Below, piece by piece: positions 8,201 to 13,183 of a stretch of DNA of 14,872 nucleotides. Position numbers and translations under genes: made by a program. The notes below the pieces were generated by a model. That model worked only from the letters and a program-made list of their open reading frames with translations, made no database searches and had not been told where the DNA came from. The stretch's first letter is position 1; each line of letters begins with the position of its first letter. This DNA comes from DASPXK01 sp035637315 (GTDB taxonomy: Bacteria; Chloroflexota; UBA6077; JACCZL01). The stretch lies in contig DASPXK010000236.1 of the NCBI GenBank assembly GCA_035637315.1, positions 1 through 14,872 on the forward strand. Reading direction: 5' to 3'.

Positions 8201-8507
8201 GGTCGGAGTCGGACACGGCGATGGCGCCAACAGCCGCGGTCTTGAAGAAGCCATCGGAGACGTTTTCCCAGTACGTGCCGGCGTCGGTGGTCTTCCAGAC
8301 GCCGCCCGCGCAAGCGCCGAAGTAGAAGCTGGCCGGCTCAACCGGGTCACCCGCCACGGCCACCACACGTCCGCCTCGAAACGGCCCGATGCAGCGCCAG
8401 GTGAAGGCTTCCAGGACGGCCGGCTCGCCCGGTCTGCTAGGTTCGATCGACTCCGCGGCTGCCGGTACTACCGGGCTCTCGGCTAATTGCTCTTGCTCCT
8501 CTTCCAT
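5262..8507 (-). CDS. Large Asp-box (BNR/sortilin VPS10-like) beta-propeller protein
   Basis: A 1081-residue protein. Eleven Asp-box motifs (S/T-x-D-x-G-x-x-W and variants) occur at about residues 73, 128, 179, 237, 287, 333, 374, 525, 592, 645 and 689, for example STDGGQTW and SRDGGRTW. Proteins of this kind fold as one or two large propellers and are often annotated glycosyl hydrolase, usually without proof. The region from about 740 is non-propeller: a beta-rich part with FVWNMRYPDARG and a helical, charged segment (about 950-1070) that may form a coiled coil. There is no signal peptide: the N-terminus is acidic and Glu/Gln-rich, so the protein looks cytoplasmic or is exported by another route. 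The ATG follows GAGGAGACG. The gene diverges from the acetamidase gene. No catalytic function can be assigned. Confidence 0.85.
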   Translation of the reverse strand: MEEEQEQLAESPVVPAAAESIEPSRPGEPAVLEAFTWRCIGPFRGGRVVAVAGDPVEPASFYFGACAGGVWKTTDAGTYWENVSDGFFKTAAVGAIAVSDSDPNVVYVGMGESCIRGDVSHGDGVYRSTDGGQTWLHLGLEDSRHIARVRIHPHDPDLVYVAALGHAYGPNGERGVYRSRNGGATWEQVLFRSNRAGAIDLSMDPTNPRILYAALWEAQRFPWRLNSGGPDSGLYRSTDGGDAWTELTDNPGLPGGLKGRIGVAVSPARTGRVWAIVEAEDGGLFRSDDGGSSWERLSEDRNLRLRPWYYCHVFADPSDAETVYVLNVKAWRSSDGGRTFTELTTPHGDNHDLWIDPGRPGRMIEGNDGGACVSFNGGDSWSTIYNQPTAQFYHLATDTRFPYRVYGTQQDNSAISVPSRSYKGAVVWGDCYAVGSSESGHIAVRPDDPNIVYSGAVGSAPGGGGVLLRYDHGTGQTRIVTVWPELFGGWGAKDLKYRFQWTFPILFCPHDPNVLYCAGNMLFRSTDEGASWQPISPDLTRNDVTKMEPSGGPITRDTTGAEHHGTIFAFAESRHERGVFWAGSDDGLIHLSRDGGRTWSDITPKELPEWALIATIELSPHDPATAYVAATRYKLDDFQPYLYKTRDYGATWEKITSGIASHDFTRVIREDPARRGVLYAGTETGAYVSLDDGAAWHSLQRNLPAVPIYDLAVKENDLVAATHGRSFWVLDDLTPLHDLAGLQPPPPVHLFAPRPAYRMAPPLGSDRPKAEGKNYSLATGLPATFYETKTPEGLTARRFLDAGANPPDGVVVTYYLEHEPADPPSIRFLDAGRNEIRRFSSQAADPEPPAGAPTEQRAPNAAGMNRFVWNMRYPDARGVPGDVTTERSLAGPKAPPGTYHVELSVEERTLEAPFEIRVDPGLAASQQDLEEQFTLLMRIRDKLSETHDAINQMRGVRQQVDEWVRRTEGQAVGAAVAEAARGVTDKLAAVEQELIEGRVTVQLDMIHYPTRLNAKLAALTSVVASAEARPTRQSYDVFADLAGRIDRQLERWRDLLEVDVSSFNDLVRTSDIPAVVAKSAG

Positions 8508-8548
8508 CGTCTCCTCATCCTGCGCCGTGTTCTGCTTCGTGGCAGCCG

Positions 8549-8577
8549 ATCATAGACTGGGAATCGCTGCGAGGCAA
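8549..8577 (-). promoter_or_regulatory. Candidate sigma-70 promoter for the Asp-box protein
   Basis: Minus strand: -35 TTGCCT (8577-8572), 17-nt spacer, -10 TATGAT (8554-8549; 5 of 6 to consensus). The predicted leader is about 35 nt and carries the ribosome binding site. The -35 box touches the left arm of the inverted repeat at 8578-8587. Confidence 0.5.
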
Positions 8578-8627
8578 CACGCCAGACGGGGCTCCCGGCG
8601 TATGGTTGACCGCGTTGGTCTGGCGTG
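8578..8627. promoter_or_regulatory. 10-bp inverted repeat, candidate shared operator
   Basis: CACGCCAGAC (8578-8587) and its exact reverse complement GTCTGGCGTG (8618-8627) are separated by 30 bp, with centres 40 bp apart. The left arm abuts the leftward -35 box; the right arm lies between the -35 and -10 boxes of the rightward promoter. A repressor binding both arms could control both genes. Confidence 0.45.
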
Positions 8628-8634
8628 CTTTGAT
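8606..8634 (+). promoter_or_regulatory. Candidate sigma-70 promoter for the acetamidase gene
   Basis: Plus strand: -35 TTGACC (8606-8611; 5 of 6 to consensus), 17-nt spacer, -10 TTTGAT (8629-8634; 4 of 6). The expected transcript start near 8641 leaves a leader of about 25 nt containing GAGGAGG. Confidence 0.5.
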
Positions 8635-8665
8635 GGATGGTTAGCCAACGGAGGAGGTTCGAAAG

Positions 8666-9787
8666 ATGGCTGGGCGGACGCATGAGGTGCGGATCGACCG
8701 GGCGAAGACCCTGGCGCAGGAGCCGAGCACTGGGCACAATCGCTGGCATGAAGCCATTCCACCCCTCCTGCGGGTCCAGCCGGGCGATCGAGTGGTGTTG
8801 GAGACCCGCGATGCGATCGATGGACAGATCACCTCGACCAGCACGGCCCCTGATGTGGGTCGCGTCGACCTCGGCCCGGTCCACCCGCTGACCGGTCCGG
8901 TCTACGTCGAGGGGGCGGAGCCGGGCGACCTGCTGGAGGTGCGGATCGGCGAGATCCAGCCGCAGCCGTTCGGCTACACGGTCCAGGTGCCCGGCTTCGG
9001 CTTCTTGCGCGACTATTTCCCGGAGCCCCACATCGTCCGCTGGCGGATCGCCGACGGCTGGGCCGACTCGGACGACCTGCCCGGCGTCCGCATCCCCGGC
9101 GCCCCTTTCATGGGCGTGATCGGGGTGGCCCCATCGTCCGACCTGCGCGAGACGCAGCGAGCGCGTGAGGCCGAGCTGGCCGGGCGCGGCGGGATGGCCT
9201 TGCCGCCCGATCCGGCCGGCGCCGTCCCGACCGATTCGCGCCTAGCGGCGGAGGGCCTGCGGACCATCCCGCCGCGCGAGACCGGCGGCAACCTGGACGT
9301 CAAGCACCTCTCAGCCGGGACCACTTTGCTGATCCCAGTCTGGACCCCCGGCGCGCTCTTCTCGGTCGGCGACGCCCACTTCGCCCAGGGCGATGGCGAG
9401 GCGTGTGGGACGGCGATCGAGATGGCCGCCACCTTCAGCGCCGAGCTCGATGTTCGCAAGGGTGAGGCGGCACGCCGGGACATCCGCAGCGTCCAGTTCA
9501 GCCGCGAGGAGTACGTGGTCCCGCCCCAGTACCAGGCCCCACGCCGGTTCTACGCGACAACCGGCCTCTCGGTGCACGCCGATGGCCCCAACGAATCGGA
9601 GGATGCAACGCTCGCGGCCCGCAACGCGCTGCTGGCGATGATCGACTACCTGGTGGCCGAGCGCGGCTACGACCGCCAGCAGGCCTACGCACTGTGCAGC
9701 GTGGCCGTCGACCTCAAAGTCAGCGAGGTCGTCGACGTTCCCAACTTCGTCGTCTCGGCCTTCCTGCCGCTCGACATCTTCGTCTGA
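8666..9787 (+). CDS. Acetamidase/formamidase family amidohydrolase
   Basis: A 373-residue cytoplasmic enzyme of the FmdA/AmdA family, whose members hydrolyse formamide or acetamide to ammonia and the acid. Family signatures seen: HPLTGPVYVEGAEPGD at 73-88, PPRETGGNLDVKHL at 202-215 and SVGDAHFAQGDGE at 233-245, which together carry the histidine and acidic residues of the metal site. The ATG is 8 nt after GAGGAGG. The length lies between the short (about 300) and long (about 400) family members. The gene has its own promoter candidate and shares a possible operator with the divergent Asp-box gene. The exact amide substrate is not evident. Confidence 0.88.
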   Translation: MAGRTHEVRIDRAKTLAQEPSTGHNRWHEAIPPLLRVQPGDRVVLETRDAIDGQITSTSTAPDVGRVDLGPVHPLTGPVYVEGAEPGDLLEVRIGEIQPQPFGYTVQVPGFGFLRDYFPEPHIVRWRIADGWADSDDLPGVRIPGAPFMGVIGVAPSSDLRETQRAREAELAGRGGMALPPDPAGAVPTDSRLAAEGLRTIPPRETGGNLDVKHLSAGTTLLIPVWTPGALFSVGDAHFAQGDGEACGTAIEMAATFSAELDVRKGEAARRDIRSVQFSREEYVVPPQYQAPRRFYATTGLSVHADGPNESEDATLAARNALLAMIDYLVAERGYDRQQAYALCSVAVDLKVSEVVDVPNFVVSAFLPLDIFV

Positions 9788-9931
9788 CGCCCTTGAGGAT
9801 TAGCGCCACGGCCCGGGAAGCGGCCCTTGTCGGCTGTCCTTCGTGCCGTGCCCACGACATAACGCCGGGTCGATGCTCGTGTATGCTGAACGGAGAGATT
9901 TGCCCAGCCACACGGCCACAACGGAGGCGTC

Positions 9932-10699
9932 ATGGCGGGGATCAAAGTCGGCGTGCAGGTTCATCCGCAGCACACGTCATACGCGGACTATCGGCGCGCC
10001 TGGTTGCAGCTCGACGACATGGGCGTGGACACGATCTGGAACTGGGACCACTTCTTCCCACTCTACGGGGACTCGAACGGTCGGCACTTCGAAGCCTGGA
10101 CGACGCTCGCCGCGATCGGCGCGCAGACCAGGCGGGCGCAGATCGGTTGCCTGGTTCACTGCATGAGCTACCGCAACCCTGCCCTCCTATCGGCAATGGC
10201 CAAGACGCTCGATCACGCCACCGATGGTCGGCTGATCCTGGGCCTCGGAGCGGGCTGGGCCAGGCGCGACTACAACGAGTACGGTTACCCGTTCGGCACG
10301 CCCGGGGAGCGGCTGAGGAACCTCGAGCGGGGCCTGGAGATCATCAAGGAGCGGTGGGCCAAAGACCAACCCAGGCCTGTCGGCGGCACCATACCCATTC
10401 TGATCGGCGGCGGCGGGGAGAAGGTGACGCTGCGGATCACCGCCGTGCATGCCGATCTCTGGCACGCTTTCGGCTCAGCCGACACCTGGGGACGTAAGAA
10501 CCGCCTCCTCGACGACTGGTGCGTGAAGGTTGGCCGCGACCCTGCCGCGATCGAGCGGACGGTCTCGATCAATCAGCATTCGTTCGGCGACCTGGACGAG
10601 CTGGTCAGCGTGGGCGCGAGGCACATCATCTGCAGCCTGGGCGCGCCCTTCGAGCTCGGGCCGATCGAGAGGCTGCTCGCCTGGCGCGACCGCCGGTAG
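9932..10699 (+). CDS. Luciferase-like (LLM class) F420-dependent oxidoreductase
   Basis: A 255-residue TIM-barrel flavin or F420 enzyme. Motifs seen: TIWNWDHFFPLYG at 34-46, RNPALLSAMAKTLDHATDGR at 81-100, and LILGLGAGWARRDYNEYGYP at 101-120, where the substrate-gating and cofactor region of this family lies; then IPILIGGGGEKV. The ATG follows GGAGG closely (4 nt). It is shorter than the common 290-340 residues: the C-terminal helices appear compressed, and the stop codon lies inside a palindromic element. The cofactor F420 is inferred from family resemblance; FMN cannot be excluded. The reaction is unknown. It follows the acetamidase gene by 144 bases on the same strand; I see only a weak -10-like TATGCT at 9882 in that gap. 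Confidence 0.82.
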   Translation: MAGIKVGVQVHPQHTSYADYRRAWLQLDDMGVDTIWNWDHFFPLYGDSNGRHFEAWTTLAAIGAQTRRAQIGCLVHCMSYRNPALLSAMAKTLDHATDGRLILGLGAGWARRDYNEYGYPFGTPGERLRNLERGLEIIKERWAKDQPRPVGGTIPILIGGGGEKVTLRITAVHADLWHAFGSADTWGRKNRLLDDWCVKVGRDPAAIERTVSINQHSFGDLDELVSVGARHIICSLGAPFELGPIERLLAWRDRR

Positions 10700-10722
10700 G
10701 GGCAGGGCTTGCCCTGCCCTTT
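10698..10722 (+). terminator. Terminator hairpin for the oxidoreductase gene
   Basis: An 8-bp G+C-rich stem with a 4-nt loop, extendable by a G-T and an A-T pair, is followed by TTT. It begins within the stop codon of the rightward gene. Confidence 0.55.
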
Positions 10723-10725
10723 CAG

Positions 10726-10749
10726 AAGGGCGCAGCACGCGGCGCCCTT
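10726..10749 (-). terminator. Hairpin at the end of the ArsC-like gene
   Basis: An 8-bp perfect stem with an 8-nt loop starts inside the TAA stop of the leftward ArsC-like gene. The stem ends in TT on the minus strand but has no longer T-tract. Confidence 0.4.
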
Positions 10750-11092
10750 ACGAACCCCACCGAGTCCTGTATGCCGAGCGGTCGAAGCCCACGATCAAGC
10801 TGCCGCCCTCCAACAGCAGCGGGCGGCGGATCAGCGTGGGGTACTCCGCCATCAGGGCCAGCATCTGTTCGTCGTTCAGTGCCGCTGCGTTTAGCCCGAG
10901 CTTTTTGACCGTCGGGCTGCGGCTGGCAAAGATGGCCGCCGCTGGGCGCCCGGCGAGCAGCTTCTTGAGGTCCTCCGCGGTTAGCTTGTCCTTGAAGAGA
11001 TCACGTGTGTCGAGTTTCGCGCCCCGCTCCTCGGCGAACCGCCGAGCGTCGCGACAGGTCGTTCAAGTCGGTCGCCAGTAAAAAGTCAGCAT
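10748..11092 (-). CDS. ArsC/Spx-family thiol-redox protein with in-frame TGA, candidate selenoprotein
   Basis: A frame of 114 codons plus TAA, the normal length of ArsC-family proteins. The start ATG (11092-11090) has a strong site, GGAGG, 6 nt upstream. The protein opens MLTFYWRPT, then TGA at codon 10 (11065-11063), then TTCRDARRFAEERGAKLDTR. Later come ASRSPTVKKLGL (about 56-67) and EYPTLIRRPLLLEGG (about 83-97) with the family's conserved R-R-P, ending AYRTRWGS. In Spx and related proteins the same place reads P-x-C-T-x-C, so TGA replaces the first, catalytic cysteine and would give U-T-T-C. No start codon downstream of the TGA could rescue the domain. A SECIS-like hairpin follows. Expected role: thiol-disulfide or arsenate-type reduction in the cytoplasm. 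The alternative is a single nonsense mutation or sequence error. Confidence 0.72.
11030..11046 (-). promoter_or_regulatory. SECIS-like hairpin downstream of the TGA
   Basis: Minus strand CTCGGCG-GTT-CGCCGAG: a perfect 7-bp stem with a 3-nt loop whose first base is G. The loop begins 23 nt after the TGA. Bacterial SECIS elements lie inside the coding region just after the UGA, with an apical loop roughly 16-37 nt away carrying a G at its start. The lower part can extend (GCTC with GAGC, and CGCG at 11053-11050 with CGCG at 11021-11018). Confidence 0.6.
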
Positions 11093-11106
11093 GGCACTCC
11101 TCCACC
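11093..11106 (-). promoter_or_regulatory. Strong ribosome binding site of the ArsC-like gene
   Basis: Minus strand GGTGGAGGAGTGCC directly precedes the ATG; GGAGG is at 11103-11099 with a 6-nt spacer. It supports active translation into the TGA-containing frame and fixes the start codon. Confidence 0.7.
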
Positions 11107-11122
11107 AGGAGCAAATTTCACC

Positions 11123-11185
11123 GCAGAGGCGCAGAGATCGTAGAGATCTCCCATGTTTGGGCGTCTGCGACCTCCGCGCCTCGGC
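11123..11185. repeat. Imperfect inverted repeat between CoA-transferase and ArsC-like genes
   Basis: GCAGAGGCGCAGAG (11123-11136) pairs with CTCCGCGCCTCGGC (11172-11185) at 12 of 14 positions around a 35-nt loop. The arm and its flank (TTCACCGCAGAGGCGCAGAG) look like the dispersed CGCAGAG-type intergenic repeats seen in many bacteria. It lies in the 105-bp gap and could end or attenuate transcription. Confidence 0.45.
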
Positions 11186-11197
11186 GCTTCAGCCAGT

Positions 11198-12385
11198 CTA
11201 CTCATGTCCGATCTCGATCGCCCCATCGGCGGCGAGCCGCTCGACCTCGGCGCGTGACATGCCGAGCTCTTCGAGCACTTCGGCCGTGTGCTCGCCGAGC
11301 AGCGGCGCCGGGCGCCGGATCCTGGCCGGACTCCCGGAGGCTTTGAACGGGAAGTCGAGCATTCTGACCCGCCCATAGCCGGGCTGCTCCATCTCGGTTA
11401 CCACGCCAAGATGGCGCGTCTGAGGGTCCTCGAACACCTCGTCGAACTCGTAGATCGGTCCACAGGCGATCGCCGCCTCCTCGAAACGGGCTACCCATTC
11501 GGTCGTGGGCGCCGTCGCCAGGACCGCCTCGACACGGGCTGTCAGCTCGGCGCGGTTGGCGAGCCGCTCTCGGTTGGTGTCGAAGCGCGAATCGGCCTGG
11601 AGCGCCTCGTCGCCCACCACAGCGCAGAACCGGTCCCACTGGGCCGCGTTCATCAGCACCACCGACAGGTAGCCATCCTGAGTCCGGTAAGTCTCGGCCG
11701 GGGTCAGGTTTGGATTGAGGTTGCCCGCGCGGCCTGGCCGCTTGCCGGTGTCGAAATAGTTGGCGACGGGGTCCGGCAGCAGCCCGATGGTCGACTGGAG
11801 CAAGCTGATGTCGAGGTGCTGGCCCTCCCCTGTCCGGAAGCGATGGACCAGCGCGGCGTTGATCGCGCCGAACGCCACGTACGCCGTCGCCAGGTCCGCC
11901 ACCGAGCCGCCCACCCGCGTCGGTGGGTTGCCCGGCATACCGGTGATCGCCATCAACCCGCTCATGCCCTGGGCAATGATGTTGTAGCCGGGTCGCCGAG
12001 CGTGTGGGCCAGTCTGGCCGAAGCCGGTGATCGAGGCGTACACGACGGCTGGGTTAGCTTCCTGGATCGTTTTGTGACCGAGGCCCAGCCGGGCGGCGAC
12101 GCCGGGTAGGAAGTTCTCTACCAGCACGTCGGCCCGGCGGGCCAGCTCGAAGGCGATCCTGGCGCCCTCGGGATGCCGCAAGTCGACCGCGATGCCGCGC
12201 TTATCGCGGTTGATGGCGGCGAAGGCAGCGCTCATGCCCTGAGTGCCGCGTATGGCTCGCCAGTCTTCGCCGCGCCCCGGGCGCTCGAGTTTGACCACGT
12301 CGGCGCCCAGGTCGCCCAGCAGCATCGCGCAGTAGGGCCCGGCGATCACGCGCGACAGGTCGAGGACCCGAATGCCCTCAAGCAT
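11198..12385 (-). CDS. CaiB/BaiF-type (class III) CoA-transferase
   Basis: A 395-residue enzyme moving CoA between carboxylic acids. The N-terminus is the family standard: MLEGIRVLDLSRVIAGPYC, then LGDLGADVVKLERPG. Other marks are NRDKRGIAVDLR at 59-70, DVLVENFLPG at 86-95 and GFGQTGPHARRPGYN at 121-135. The catalytic aspartate that forms the acyl anhydride should be D164 (GGSVADLATAY). The frame stays open 119 codons further upstream, but the ATG at 12385 starts the conserved domain and overlaps the crotonase stop by one base (TAATG), so the two are translationally coupled. The acyl substrate is unknown. The partner crotonase suggests catabolism of an unusual acid through its CoA ester. Confidence 0.9.
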   Translation of the reverse strand: MLEGIRVLDLSRVIAGPYCAMLLGDLGADVVKLERPGRGEDWRAIRGTQGMSAAFAAINRDKRGIAVDLRHPEGARIAFELARRADVLVENFLPGVAARLGLGHKTIQEANPAVVYASITGFGQTGPHARRPGYNIIAQGMSGLMAITGMPGNPPTRVGGSVADLATAYVAFGAINAALVHRFRTGEGQHLDISLLQSTIGLLPDPVANYFDTGKRPGRAGNLNPNLTPAETYRTQDGYLSVVLMNAAQWDRFCAVVGDEALQADSRFDTNRERLANRAELTARVEAVLATAPTTEWVARFEEAAIACGPIYEFDEVFEDPQTRHLGVVTEMEQPGYGRVRMLDFPFKASGSPARIRRPAPLLGEHTAEVLEELGMSRAEVERLAADGAIEIGHE

Positions 12386-13113
12386 TACTCGCGCTGCAGG
12401 AACCCTTCGGTCATCGCGTTGACCTCTGGCACGGCCGTTCGGCCGATGGCGTTGACGCGGGCCTTGATCTCGGCCAGCGCTCTGAACGGCTTGGCCAGCA
12501 GCAGCTCCGCCAGCTCCCGCACCGCCTGGTCCAGCCGGTCGCCGGGCACAACCCGGTTGACCAGCCCAAGCGTCTCGAGCTGAGCCGCCGAGTAACGCCG
12601 GCCTTGCATGATGATCTCCTTGGCGCGGCCCGGACCGACCAGCCGAACCAGGCGGGTGGTTGACCCGACGCCAAGCGGAGCCCCCAGGTCTACCTCCGGC
12701 AGCCAGAACTTCGCCTCTGCCGCGGCGACGCGGAAGTCGCACGCCAGGTTCAGGCCCCAGCCACCGCCGATCGCGTGGCCGTTGATCCGCGCGATCGTCG
12801 CCTGCTCCAGGTTCTCGAGCAGGCTCGTCACGCGCTCGAACAGGCGCCGGAACTGGCTCCTGCGTCGGCCGAACGCCTCACGGCGTTCCTCGGAGGTCAT
12901 GCTGCTCCGCAGCTCGGCGTGGGCTCCGGCCGAGAAGACGGGTGGCGCGCCGGTTACCACTACCACACGCGTGCTTGGGTCGTCGCGCAGCTCGGAGAAG
13001 ACGGCGACCAGCTCGGCCAGCATCTCGTCGCTCAGCGAGTTGCGCCGATCGGGCCGATTCAGGATCACCGTCGCGAGCGAGCCGTCGCGCGAGAGCGCTA
13101 CATTCTCACCCAT
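12385..13113 (-). CDS. Crotonase-fold (enoyl-CoA hydratase/isomerase family) protein
   Basis: A 242-residue protein. The oxyanion-hole segments are present: FSAGAHAEL at 60-68 and INGHAIGGGWGLNLACDFR at 110-128, followed by FWLPEVDLGAPLGVGST. In classical hydratases two glutamates act; here the first position is glycine (G120 in GGGWG) while the second is kept (E140). One-glutamate crotonases include isomerases and other activities, so hydratase is not a safe name. The C-terminus stops at TEGFLQRE, about 20 residues before the usual FLEKR-type tail. The ATG lacks a clear Shine-Dalgarno sequence; a good promoter sits so close that the transcript is probably leaderless. It is the first gene of the unit with the CoA-transferase. 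Confidence 0.87.
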   Translation of the reverse strand: MGENVALSRDGSLATVILNRPDRRNSLSDEMLAELVAVFSELRDDPSTRVVVVTGAPPVFSAGAHAELRSSMTSEERREAFGRRRSQFRRLFERVTSLLENLEQATIARINGHAIGGGWGLNLACDFRVAAAEAKFWLPEVDLGAPLGVGSTTRLVRLVGPGRAKEIIMQGRRYSAAQLETLGLVNRVVPGDRLDQAVRELAELLLAKPFRALAEIKARVNAIGRTAVPEVNAMTEGFLQRE

Positions 13114-13122
13114 ACGCCAGCC

Positions 13123-13151
13123 ACTATGGCGTGCGCTCGTCACCCTGTCAA
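13123..13151 (-). promoter_or_regulatory. Promoter giving a probable leaderless crotonase mRNA
   Basis: Minus strand: perfect -35 TTGACA (13151-13146), 17-nt spacer, -10 CATAGT (13128-13123; 4 of 6). Only 9 nt separate the -10 box from the ATG at 13113, so transcription should start about 3 nt before it or at it. This agrees with the absence of a ribosome binding site. Confidence 0.55.
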
Positions 13152-13165
13152 GCACGCGTGACAGG
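13144..13165. promoter_or_regulatory. Palindrome CCTGTCA-N8-TGACAGG, candidate operator
   Basis: A perfect 7-bp inverted repeat with an 8-bp spacer in the divergent region between the crotonase and metallo-hydrolase genes. Its left arm covers the -35 box of the crotonase promoter, so a bound regulator would block it. Confidence 0.45.
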
Positions 13166-13183
13166 CGAAAGGGAAGAGTGAAA

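Larger units (their letters stand above)
10696..10751. repeat. Composite palindromic element between convergent genes
   Basis: Two perfect hairpins lie side by side: GGGCAGGG-CTTG-CCCTGCCC (10700-10719) and an 8-bp stem, AAGGGCGC with GCGCCCTT (10726-10749). The outer ends also pair with each other (10696-10703 with 10744-10751, 8 pairs, one of them G-T). The element holds the stop codons of both convergent genes. Its shape resembles REP-type dispersed intergenic repeats. Confidence 0.6.

Noticed and set aside
9788..9931. Possible promoter or small RNA between the acetamidase and oxidoreductase genes
   Set aside because: Only a weak TATGCT without a matching -35 box, and no convincing hairpin with a T-tract.
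10519..11081. Plus-strand open frames over the ArsC-like gene
   Set aside because: They have no family features and run antisense to a well-supported ArsC-family frame; they only look open because of high GC content.
12386..12742. N-terminal extension of the CoA-transferase by 119 codons
   Set aside because: It lies wholly over the crotonase gene in another frame; the conserved CoA-transferase N-terminus begins at the ATG at 12385.
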